DNA from: Marimonas lutisalis | GTDB lineage: Bacteria > Pseudomonadota > Alphaproteobacteria > Rhodobacterales > Rhodobacteraceae | Length of the DNA: 64,000 nucleotides | Direction of reading: 5' to 3' | NCBI RefSeq assembly: GCF_005434965.1 | Contig: NZ_SKCI01000001.1 | Location: 642,952 to 706,951, forward strand | Shown here: one piece after another, positions 1 to 7,054 of the stretch | Numbering within the stretch: the stretch's first letter is position 1 | Layout of the letters: every line of letters begins with the position of its first letter | The notes under the pieces: model-generated | Seen by the model: the letters and a program-made list of their open reading frames with translations, nothing else | What the model was told of the DNA's origin: nothing | Databases searched by the model: none | Translations under genes and position numbers: made by a program

Positions 1-425
1 GGTTCGTTCGACTACACGCCGGACTCCGGCTTCATTGGCAGCGAGACGGTGACCTACACGATCAGCGATGGCTTCGTCACGAGTTCGGGGAGCCTCACGA
101 TCGAGGTTGCCAATGCGGCGCCGGTTGCCAACGACGACAGCTATACGATGCGCCCGGGCGACGTGCTGAACATCGCCTCGCCGGGCGTTCTGGCGAATGA
201 CACCGACCCGGATGGCGACGCGCTTGTCGTCGTCTCCTACCAGTCGCCGAGCAACGGGTCCCTGGTGATGCGGACGGACGGTTCGTTCGACTACACGCCG
301 GACTCCGGCTTCATTGGCAGCGAGACGGTGACCTACACGATCAGCGATGGCTTCGTCACGAGTTCGGGGAGCCTCACGATCGAGGTTGCCAATGCGGCGC
401 CGGTTGCCAACGACGACAGCTATAC
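1..425 (+). repeat. Tandem 279-bp coding repeat, 146 bp shown identical
   Basis: Bases 1-146 recur without a single mismatch at 280-425, a spacing of 279 bp (93 codons). The match runs from the window edge, so the identical block is probably longer. After base 425 the next unit diverges at both DNA and protein level. Perfect identity indicates a recent unequal crossover or gene conversion within the repeat array of the RTX protein. The copy number upstream cannot be seen and could be collapsed in an assembly. Confidence 0.95.
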
Positions 426-1869
426 CACCGCCTTTGGCGAAGTGCTGACCGTGGCGGCAGGCGCCGGGCTTCTGATTAACGACACCGACGCGGATGGCGA
501 TCCACTGAACGTGGTCAGCTACCAGCAGTCGTCGCTGGGCGTGGTGAATATGACGGCGGACGGGTCGTTCACCTTTACGCCTGGTGCGGGCGTGTCCGGG
601 ACCGAGACGCTGACCTATACGATCAGTGACGGCTTCGGAACCAGTTCCGGGAGTTATTCGCTGACCATCGAGCCGGAAAATATGCCGCCGGTCGCCGCGG
701 ATGACAGTTTTGCCATTCTGGAAAGCGACCTCATATCGGCGGGCGAGGTGTTCGCGGACAATGGATCGGGGCCGGACAGCGATCCGGAGGCCGATCCTTT
801 CTTCGTGACCGAAGTCAATGGCTCGGCCGCCTCGGTCGGTACGCAGATCCTTTTGGCCTCGGGGGCGTTGCTGACGCTGGGGGCGGATGGTCTCTTTGAG
901 TATGATCCCAACGGCGCGTTCGACAGCCTGCCCGCAGCCGGTTCGGGGGCTGCGAACCTCGGGGCGACCGACAGCTTCACCTATACGCTGACCGGTGGGG
1001 ATGCAGCGACGGTGACGATCACCTTGAGCGGTGAGGACAGCGACGACCTGCTGTTGGGAACCTCGGGAGATGACCAGCTTGACGGTGGCATCGGCGACGA
1101 CACCATGATCGGCAATGAGGGGGCGGACCAGTTCACCGGCGGCGACGGGTTCGACATCATCAGCTATGCCGGCGCGGCCGAACGCGCGCGGGTCGACTTC
1201 CTGAACGACGTGGCGGGCAACGGCCGGGCTGCGGCGGGCGATCTCTTCACCGATATCGTTGTGGGTAAGGTGGTCGACATCGAAGGCGTGATCGGCACCG
1301 ATTTCGACGACCTGCTGATGACCGACCTGAGCGACAATTCGCTGGACGGCGGCCTTGGCGATGACGTGCTGCGCGGGCGCAAGGGCCGCGACACCATGAC
1401 CGGTGGCGACGGCAATGACGAGCTCGATGGCGGCAAGGGCCGCGACCGGATGGAAGCGGGCGACGGCGACGACACCCTGATCGGTCGGCGCGGGCATGAC
1501 AACATGCGCGGCGGCACGGGCAACGACACGATGGATGGCTGTACCGGTAAGGACATCCTGGTCGGAGGCAGAGGCAGTGACGTGCTGATCGGGGCCCAGG
1601 ACAACGACACGATCCAGGGCAACACGGGCGACGACGTGTTCGTGTTTGCCGATGGGCACGGCGTCGATATCGTGCTGGATTTCGAGGCGACGAACGACAA
1701 CGAGAAGCTGGATTTCTCGGGTCTGAGCTCGATCTCGGACATCGCGGCCTTTGGTCTGGCAGCGAGCCAGGTCGGCGCGGATGTGCTGATCGACACCGGC
1801 GGCGGGAAGTCGATCCTGCTGGAGAACGTCGATCTGGGCCAACTGGACGCGGCCGACTTCATCTTCTGA
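1..1869 (+). CDS. Large secreted cadherin-like/RTX repeat protein, 5' end outside window
   Basis: The reading frame is open from base 1, so the N-terminus lies outside. The visible 622 residues start with about three and a half cadherin-like/VCBS-type units (each begins APVANDDSY and ends VTYTISDGF...SLTIEVANA). A further divergent unit follows, then glycine/aspartate-rich RTX nonapeptides (GGxGxDxL type) at about residues 348-380 and 448-545. A C-terminal region of about 75 residues ending DFIF resembles type I secretion targets. Such proteins bind calcium outside the cell and act as adhesins or surface proteins; that role is inferred from family. Two units are identical at DNA level. The only cysteine seen is in an RTX repeat (codon 1540-1542). 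No type I transporter genes are in the window. Confidence 0.88.
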   Translation, partial: GSFDYTPDSGFIGSETVTYTISDGFVTSSGSLTIEVANAAPVANDDSYTMRPGDVLNIASPGVLANDTDPDGDALVVVSYQSPSNGSLVMRTDGSFDYTPDSGFIGSETVTYTISDGFVTSSGSLTIEVANAAPVANDDSYTTAFGEVLTVAAGAGLLINDTDADGDPLNVVSYQQSSLGVVNMTADGSFTFTPGAGVSGTETLTYTISDGFGTSSGSYSLTIEPENMPPVAADDSFAILESDLISAGEVFADNGSGPDSDPEADPFFVTEVNGSAASVGTQILLASGALLTLGADGLFEYDPNGAFDSLPAAGSGAANLGATDSFTYTLTGGDAATVTITLSGEDSDDLLLGTSGDDQLDGGIGDDTMIGNEGADQFTGGDGFDIISYAGAAERARVDFLNDVAGNGRAAAGDLFTDIVVGKVVDIEGVIGTDFDDLLMTDLSDNSLDGGLGDDVLRGRKGRDTMTGGDGNDELDGGKGRDRMEAGDGDDTLIGRRGHDNMRGGTGNDTMDGCTGKDILVGGRGSDVLIGAQDNDTIQGNTGDDVFVFADGHGVDIVLDFEATNDNEKLDFSGLSSISDIAAFGLAASQVGADVLIDTGGGKSILLENVDLGQLDAADFIF

Positions 1870-1879
1870 GGCTGAATAT

Positions 1880-1904
1880 CCCCACCCGCCATGCGCGGGT
1901 GGGG
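1880..1904 (+). terminator. Hairpin terminator after RTX gene
   Basis: A perfect 10-bp stem (CCCCACCCGC / GCGGGTGGGG) with a 5-nt loop lies 11 nt after the RTX stop codon. It is followed only by a short TATTCC, so it is an intrinsic terminator with a weak U-tract. Confidence 0.6.
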
Positions 1905-1970
1905 TATTCCTGACTGATGCGATGCCGCGTTGCGTGGCATCATGGGGTCATTTCCTGGAGGGATTGACCC

Positions 1971-2141
1971 ATGCGTTTTCATCACAAGATCATTTTGCTG
2001 GCCCTTGTCGTCGCGGCCCTCGCGACAGGGGTGTCAGGCGTTGCCGCCGATACTGCACGGGTGGCCGACCCGGGCTGGTGGCTGGCGCTGGGCGAGGGGC
2101 TGATCGGGGCCTCCGAGAACGGCTGGTGCAGCTGCGGCTGA
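1971..2141 (+). CDS. Small secreted protein, 56 aa, ending CSCG
   Basis: A 57-codon frame starts with ATG 7 nt after a strong Shine-Dalgarno (GGAGGGA, 1957-1963). The product begins MRFHHKIILLALVVAALATG, a good Sec signal peptide, probably cut after GVAA or nearby. That leaves a mature peptide of roughly 30 residues rich in Trp and Gly that ends WCSCG. The two cysteines near the C-terminus could form a disulfide or bind metal. It lies between the RTX terminator and a convergent gene whose stop codon directly abuts its own. I do not recognise a family; existence rests on start context plus signal peptide. Confidence 0.6.
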   Translation: MRFHHKIILLALVVAALATGVSGVAADTARVADPGWWLALGEGLIGASENGWCSCG

Positions 2142-3431
2142 TCAGAGCGAGGGGTAGAGCCGCAATCCGTGGCGCGAAAAGGCGACCGTGGTGCCCGACA
2201 GGAGCTCTTCGGCGAAGTGGCGCGCGATGGTCTGGCGCGCGGTCACGACGCCCTTGCGCACGAGCGCGGAGCGGCGCGGAAGCGGCGTGTTGGCGCCGGG
2301 GCCGATGGCCGCCTGGGCCCAGACCAGCGGATGCAGTTCGAAAAGGTACTCGGCCAGGATCCAGTCGAGCGTTTCGGTCACTGCCACGCGGGTCTTTCGC
2401 ACGATATCGGGGGCGTCCTTGGGCAGGCGTGCCGGGTCCATCTCGATCGCGGCATAGGCGGCCATGAGATTGGCGAAATGCTGGTCCGGGCGGTTGGCGA
2501 GGATGTCGCGCATCCCGTCGATGAAGAAATCGAGATCGACGATACGCGAGGCCCCAGGATCGACCGAAAGCGCATCCATGAAAACCCAGGTATAGGCGCC
2601 GTTGCCCCAGGTTTCGCCGGTGCGCGCGGCGGTGCGGCGGGCCTCGAGCTCGAGCGCGTCGTAGGAGCCGAACCAGCGCGGCAGAAGGTGATAGCCGAGT
2701 GCCCGCATCGGGCGCGGATTGCGCGGGTCGAGATCGATCAGGCGCTCGTAGTCGTCGGCGAGCCGGTTCTGCGGGGCGGGATCGCCGATCAGCAGGGTGC
2801 AGAGCGCCGAGGCGACGAGCGGCGAGTCGGGATGGGCGGGAACCATCGGCGCGAGGATTTCGCGGGCGCGGTCGAAATGCGTCTCGAAGAGCTTGATGTT
2901 GCGTTCCGGGATTTCATGCGGCCAATCACCGCCGCGCCAGGCCCAGCCGATATCGGCATGTGTGAGCGCCACGGTGACGGCGACCGGGTAATCGTCGGGA
3001 TATTCGGACAGCAGTTCCTCGAACGCCTCGATGCCCTCGATCGAGGGGCGGACCCCATCGGCCAGGGCCTCTTCGGTGGCGTGGACCACGTCGGCGCGGG
3101 CGCCGAAGCAGTAGAGCTCGGCATGCGACATCGCGCAGGTGGTGGCCTGGCGTTCGGCATCCGCGGTGCGGATCAGCTCGGATAATTCGTCCCAGCGGTC
3201 CTGCCGCGAGAGGAACTGGCCGCGATCCTGTATGGCGCCGCGCGAAAGCTCTTCGGCGGGATCGTCGGCGCAGGGCAGGATCAGCTGCCGGTCGAGCCGC
3301 TCGGCGAGTGCCTTGTCGAGCGCATCCTCGGCCCGGGCCGCGAGACGGCGCAGGGGCACGTTGCGCATGCCGCCCTGAAGGTTGGCCAGCGTGCGCGCCA
3401 TCACATCCTGAATACCGCCGATCCGTTTCAT
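2142..3431 (-). CDS. Hypothetical cytoplasmic helical-repeat (TPR-like) protein
   Basis: This 429-residue protein has no signal peptide or membrane segment. The sequence is rich in Ala/Leu/Arg helices. Stretches such as EAFEELLSEYPDDYPVAVTV and LAPMVPAHPDSPLVASALCT resemble tetratricopeptide-type helical pairs in the middle (about residues 120-260). The start ATG is preceded by GTGAGGCA. It converges exactly onto the small secreted gene. I do not recognise a named family; no catalytic motif is apparent. It may be a scaffold or sensor-like protein, but no function can be assigned. Confidence 0.75.
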   Translation of the reverse strand: MKRIGGIQDVMARTLANLQGGMRNVPLRRLAARAEDALDKALAERLDRQLILPCADDPAEELSRGAIQDRGQFLSRQDRWDELSELIRTADAERQATTCAMSHAELYCFGARADVVHATEEALADGVRPSIEGIEAFEELLSEYPDDYPVAVTVALTHADIGWAWRGGDWPHEIPERNIKLFETHFDRAREILAPMVPAHPDSPLVASALCTLLIGDPAPQNRLADDYERLIDLDPRNPRPMRALGYHLLPRWFGSYDALELEARRTAARTGETWGNGAYTWVFMDALSVDPGASRIVDLDFFIDGMRDILANRPDQHFANLMAAYAAIEMDPARLPKDAPDIVRKTRVAVTETLDWILAEYLFELHPLVWAQAAIGPGANTPLPRRSALVRKGVVTARQTIARHFAEELLSGTTVAFSRHGLRLYPSL

Positions 3432-3636
3432 TGCCTCACCGTGCCGTCGTTCTGCGCGATTTCACACGGCGCCCGGTATGGTCCGGCATTCGGGCCAAAA
3501 GAGGGCGCGGCCAAGGAGTTTCGCGGGTAAAATCCCGCGAGAAGCGGGCGGAAATTGGCGCAACGCCTGCGCCAGTCGGGTGAGGCGAGGCGCGCAAGTG
3601 CTTGCCTTTGATGAAAAATGCCGCTTTGATCGCGCG

Positions 3637-4413
3637 ATGACCTGGGGTTTGACCTGCGCGCGCCTGGGCGCGCTGGCCGCTTTGCTGCTTGCGGCCATTC
3701 CCACGGTAGCACCCGCCGAGGCGGTGGCGCCGCCCGTTGGCGTGGACAATCCCGCCGCGCCCGCGCCTGCCGCCATCGAGATCGTGCGCGCCGAGCCGGC
3801 CCGCGCCGCCGCCCCGGGCCCGAGGCCGCAGGCACGGCGCGAGGCGGTGCCGCATGCGCGCTGGGCGCATCGCGGAGAGGCCTATCTGTGGACCCGCGCG
3901 GCGCTGTCGGCGCTGGGCGATCACGGCGCGCCGTTGGTGCGGATGGTGCCGGGCGACATCCAGACCTGGTGCCCGGCCTATCCGCAGGCCAGCCCCGATC
4001 AGCGCGCGGCCTTCTGGGTGGGGTTCCTGTCGGCGCTGACCAAGCATGAAAGCACCTATCGGCCCGAGGCCGTGGGCGGCGGCGGGCTGTGGTACGGGCT
4101 GTTGCAGATCCTGCCGTCGACGGCGCGGCTCTACGATTGCCGGGCGCGCTCGGGCGCGGCCCTGAAGAACGGGGCGGCGAACCTGAGCTGCGCGATCCGG
4201 ATCATGGCCAAGACGGTGCCACGCGACGGCGTGATCCATGCGTATTCGAGCCAGTACAAGCGCAAGTGGCGCGGCGTTTCGGCCGATTGGGGGCCGATGC
4301 GGTCTTCGGCGAAGCGGGCGGATATGGCGGGCTGGTTGCGGGCGCAGAGCTATTGCAAGCCGTTGTCGAGCCTGCGGCCGCGGCCACGGCCCAAGGGGCT
4401 GGTGCCGGGCTGA
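3637..4413 (+). CDS. Exported lytic transglycosylase-like protein
   Basis: The chosen start MTWGLTCARLGALAALLLAA gives a clear signal peptide; the frame is open further upstream but codes no plausible N-terminus. After an Ala/Pro-rich linker (about residues 30-70) the C-terminal half has the SLT-type pattern: KHESTYRPEAVGGGGLWYGL, with a candidate catalytic Glu in HES, then LLQILPSTARLYDC. Enzymes of this fold cleave the peptidoglycan MurNAc-GlcNAc bond. Several Cys residues suit a periplasmic disulfide protein. The GLWYGLLQI segment replaces the usual G-S-x-G-L-(M/L)-Q, so it is a divergent member. Confidence 0.72.
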   Translation: MTWGLTCARLGALAALLLAAIPTVAPAEAVAPPVGVDNPAAPAPAAIEIVRAEPARAAAPGPRPQARREAVPHARWAHRGEAYLWTRAALSALGDHGAPLVRMVPGDIQTWCPAYPQASPDQRAAFWVGFLSALTKHESTYRPEAVGGGGLWYGLLQILPSTARLYDCRARSGAALKNGAANLSCAIRIMAKTVPRDGVIHAYSSQYKRKWRGVSADWGPMRSSAKRADMAGWLRAQSYCKPLSSLRPRPRPKGLVPG

Positions 4414-4421
4414 ACCGCGAG

Positions 4422-4551
4422 ACGCGCGGTGCGGCGGCCCACCCGCCCGCCCATGCCGCGCGCACCGCGCGTTGGGGGCGTCAAGAAGGGGTGGCGTTGG
4501 CCACCATGGCAAGCGGTTGATTGAGAATTTTTGCCAAGAAAGAGCGGCGGG
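4422..4551. repeat. Dispersed intergenic element, copy A: hairpin with C-rich run plus conserved tail
   Basis: A hairpin with an 11-bp perfect core (4423-4433 with 4461-4471, extendable at both ends) encloses the run CCCACCCGCCCGCCC (4438-4452). Its complement is GGGCGGGCGGGTGGG, a single-base-loop G-quadruplex motif. Forty-eight nt later comes the tail TTGAGAATTTTTGCCAAGAA (from 4521) continuing AGAGCGG. The element fills the convergent gap between the transglycosylase gene and the minus-strand gene ending at 4552. Copies B and C have the same architecture. Confidence 0.75.
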
Positions 4552-4983
4552 TCAGCCCATAAGGGAAAAGTGGTGGCGTTCGGTGGCGATGCCGCGCGAT
4601 CTGAGCGCGTCTTCGAAGGGTTGATGCGGGGGCGTGGCGGCGTGCGGCAGGCGGATGCGGCGCCCGTCGCGCAGGTGCAGGGTGACGCGCACCGAGAGAT
4701 CGAGCCGCGTGTCGAGGCGGACCTTGTCGAGGAGCGCCAGCGGCAGCTCATCGCCGGTGCGGTGGGTGCGCCACCTGAGTCCGCGATCGTCGAGGACGAG
4801 TTCGGCGCGCGGATCGGTGACGAATTCCCAGAGCGCGGGCAGGGTGAAGAGCGCGATGCCAGCGGCGATCCACCAGGCCATGTCGATGAGCCCCACGAGC
4901 AGGAGCAGCGCGGCATAGATCGCGACGAGCACGAGCGCCGCCCTGGGGCTGCGGCCGCGGTTTTCGAACCGGAATTCGGTCAT
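4552..4983 (-). CDS. Small inner-membrane protein, two TM segments
   Basis: The protein has 143 residues. The N-terminus is basic (MTEFRFENRGRSPR), then two adjoining hydrophobic segments at about residues 15-52 form a membrane hairpin. A soluble C-terminal part follows with beta-like character (RAELVLDDRGLRWRTHRTGD...VTLHLRDGRRIRLP), resembling a small PH-like domain. The start overlaps the stop of the SDR gene by ATGA, so it is the last gene of a coupled three-gene operon. Family not recognised. Confidence 0.75.
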   Translation of the reverse strand: MTEFRFENRGRSPRAALVLVAIYAALLLLVGLIDMAWWIAAGIALFTLPALWEFVTDPRAELVLDDRGLRWRTHRTGDELPLALLDKVRLDTRLDLSVRVTLHLRDGRRIRLPHAATPPHQPFEDALRSRGIATERHHFSLMG

Positions 4984-5720
4984 CGTCCGCCGGCGACGTC
5001 GAGGAAGCTCTTGGTGACGTAGGACGCCTGGGGCGAAAGCAGCCAGAGCACGGTTTCGGCCACTTCCATGGCCGAGCCGGCGCGGCCCATGGGCACGGTA
5101 TGCGAGAGCCGCGCGAGGCGGTCTGGCTCACCGCCCTTGGCGTGGATGTCGGTTTCGATGAGGCCCGGGCGCACGGCGTTGACGCGGATACCTTCGGGGG
5201 CGAGTTCGTCGGCCAGCCCCAGTGTGAGCGTGTCGATCGCGCCTTTGGTGGCGGCGTAATCGATATACTGGTTGGCCGAGCCGAGCCGGGCGGCGGCCGA
5301 GGAGATGTTGACGATATGGCCGATACGCGGCGCCGCGCGCATATGCGCGACGGCGTGTTGCGCCACGAGGATGGCGCCCACGACGTTGACCGCGAAGATG
5401 CTGGTCAGCCGGTCTGACGTGAGATCGGCGAGCGAGGCTTTGGCGCCGACGATGCCCGCGTTGTTGACGAGATCGATGGGCGTGGCCGGGTCGATCGCGG
5501 CGAAGAGCGCCGCGATCTGGGCCGGATCGCCCACATCGCAGCGCAGCACCTGCGCCGATTGGCCGGCGGCGCGGATGTCGCTGGCCACGGCCTCGGCCCC
5601 TGCGAGGTCGGAGTTGTAGGTGAGGATCACGTCGCGGCCCTGGCGGGCGGCGAGGCGGGCGCAGGCGGCGCCGATGCCGGCGGAACCGCCGGTGACGAGG
5701 AGGGTGTTCTGATCGGTCAT
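4980..5720 (-). CDS. Short-chain dehydrogenase/reductase (SDR)
   Basis: This is a classical SDR of 246 residues. The Rossmann glycine motif TGGSAGIG is at about residues 10-17. NNAG follows in DLVNNAGIVG, then the catalytic Ser in NISSAAA and YAATK (Tyr-x3-Lys). It would be an NAD(P)-dependent oxidoreductase; the substrate is not predictable. The start MTDQNTLL at 5720 overlaps the upstream stop by ATGA; the frame continues further upstream but only inside the neighbouring gene. It is flanked in the operon by two small membrane proteins. Confidence 0.88.
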   Translation of the reverse strand: MTDQNTLLVTGGSAGIGAACARLAARQGRDVILTYNSDLAGAEAVASDIRAAGQSAQVLRCDVGDPAQIAALFAAIDPATPIDLVNNAGIVGAKASLADLTSDRLTSIFAVNVVGAILVAQHAVAHMRAAPRIGHIVNISSAAARLGSANQYIDYAATKGAIDTLTLGLADELAPEGIRVNAVRPGLIETDIHAKGGEPDRLARLSHTVPMGRAGSAMEVAETVLWLLSPQASYVTKSFLDVAGGR

Positions 5721-6247
5721 GTGATACGGAAGGCGCGGCGGACGTCGTCCAGCGCCTCTTTCTGTTTGAGGTTGAGACTGTCGGTGCACGAGGCAAGCGT
5801 GCCGTTGACCACGGTCAGGAGCGCGGTGAGGCTTTGCTGGCCGGAGAGGCGCACCAGTTTGCGGGTGAGGCGGGAGATCGCGGCCTGGGCGGTGCCGCAT
5901 TCGCTGGCCAGCCAGCGGCCGAGGATCGAAAGCTCGTCCGCGTCCTGCGCCGAGAGATCGAGCGTGTCGCGCATCGCGCGCGTGAGCGCCGAGCGCTGGT
6001 TCGAGGTGGGCAGGTCGTCGAGTTCGAGAAAGGCCGAGGCAATGCCGGCAATGGCGATATTCGGGTCCTCGATCGATTCCACCGGATGCAGGTTGGCCTG
6101 TCGGCGAAAGCCGAAGCGGCGCGCCGCATTGCGCACGTCATGGGCCATGTCCATCAGATCGGAAGCCGTGCCGGCGGCATTGCGGGCGCGGATCACGACG
6201 ATGAGCACGGCAGTAACAAGGCCGAGAAGGGCAAGGATGGCGGGCAT
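5717..6247 (-). CDS. Hypothetical single-pass membrane protein
   Basis: The protein has 176 residues and starts with a hydrophobic helix (MPAILALLGLVTAVLIVVIR), then a cytoplasmic-looking alpha-helical domain rich in Ala, Leu and charged residues. It is the first gene of the coupled minus-strand trio and overlaps the SDR start by ATGA. The body (LTRAMRDTLDLSAQDADELS...) has no motif I recognise; proteins of this layout are often small membrane-anchored helical scaffolds. Function unknown. Confidence 0.75.
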   Translation of the reverse strand: MPAILALLGLVTAVLIVVIRARNAAGTASDLMDMAHDVRNAARRFGFRRQANLHPVESIEDPNIAIAGIASAFLELDDLPTSNQRSALTRAMRDTLDLSAQDADELSILGRWLASECGTAQAAISRLTRKLVRLSGQQSLTALLTVVNGTLASCTDSLNLKQKEALDDVRRAFRIT

Positions 6248-6313
6248 GAAGACACCTGTAGCACCGGATACCGGGCGAGGGTATGCGCCCGGTCCCGCGC
6301 GGGCAAGGCCCTG

Positions 6314-6919
6314 TCAGGCGGTTTCGACCGCGGCGTAGCCTTCGTAGGCGATGTCGCCCGACCAGCGCCAGGCGGCGATGAAAGGGGCATCGCGCGTCAG
6401 GGTCTGGTGCGGGATCATCGAGGGGTGAAAGATGATCTCGCCGGTGTGGCGGCGCGCCGGGGCATCGCCGTTCGTGGCCCAGAAGGAGCCGCCGCCGAGA
6501 AGGATATAGGTTTCTTCCGCCGGATGGGTGCGCAACCCGTAATGAAAGCCGGGCATCTGGACGAAAAGCCCGACCCGGACGGAGGGGTGGTGGAACTGTC
6601 CCGAAGGGCCGAGAAGTTCGTTCACGAGCATGCCCGAGGCCCAGTCGGGTTTGAGCCCCGGCATGGCGCCGCTGGCATCGGTCCAGGCGATGTGCGGCAG
6701 GGCGCGTTCGATCACCTCGCGGCCCGGGTGGGCGTCGGTCGCGAGCGCGTCGAGCGCGACCTGTGGTGGGGTATCGACGGGCAGCGGACCCGAGGGTTCG
6801 GTGGCAGCGGCGATCAGCGCCTGCGCGGTGTCGCGGCCGCCGGGGCGGCCTTCGCCGGAATAAAGACCGGCAAGAAACAGCTTGAGCGAGCTGAGCGGGT
6901 GCGGAGATGTCTGCTGCAT
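6314..6919 (-). CDS. Cupin protein of the DMSP lyase (DddL/DddQ) family
   Basis: The 201-residue protein has a C-terminal cupin. Motif 1 is HPAEETYILLGGGSFW, with His, Glu and Tyr placed as in DMSP lyases (H-x3-E-x-Y), and motif 2 is HTGEIIFHPSMIPHQTL. A conserved AAWRWSGDI near the end also fits that family. Known members cleave dimethylsulfoniopropionate to acrylate and dimethyl sulfide using a bound metal and a catalytic Tyr. Start chosen at MQQTSPHPLSS because AGGTGG precedes it; the upstream frame is poor coding sequence. DddQ and DddL differ in sequence and I cannot place it exactly; an unrelated cupin is possible. Confidence 0.62.
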   Translation of the reverse strand: MQQTSPHPLSSLKLFLAGLYSGEGRPGGRDTAQALIAAATEPSGPLPVDTPPQVALDALATDAHPGREVIERALPHIAWTDASGAMPGLKPDWASGMLVNELLGPSGQFHHPSVRVGLFVQMPGFHYGLRTHPAEETYILLGGGSFWATNGDAPARRHTGEIIFHPSMIPHQTLTRDAPFIAAWRWSGDIAYEGYAAVETA

Positions 6920-7011
6920 GGCGCCACCTGTTGAACGTGGTTGGCGCTGTTTGACTGGATTCGCGGCTCTTCTCTGGCTGGAAAGCGGCGTGGGAAAGTC
7001 GTGATCAGGGG

Positions 7012-7044
7012 GCTTGAAAGCGACCGGGTGGGTCGCTTTCAAGC
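7012..7044 (-). terminator. 14-bp perfect hairpin downstream of pepN
   Basis: The arms GCTTGAAAGCGACC (7012-7025) and GGTCGCTTTCAAGC (7031-7044) pair perfectly around a 5-nt loop. It lies 10 nt after the pepN stop codon on the minus strand. There is no U-tract, so it may act as a terminator with Rho or as a 3'-end stabiliser. Confidence 0.55.
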
Positions 7045-7054
7045 GGATGCGGTC

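Noticed and set aside
4980-5900. Longer 306-residue version of the SDR protein
   Set aside because: The extra 60 residues are His/Arg/Pro-rich antisense-like sequence inside the upstream gene. ATG 5720 with an ATGA overlap gives the normal SDR N-terminus.
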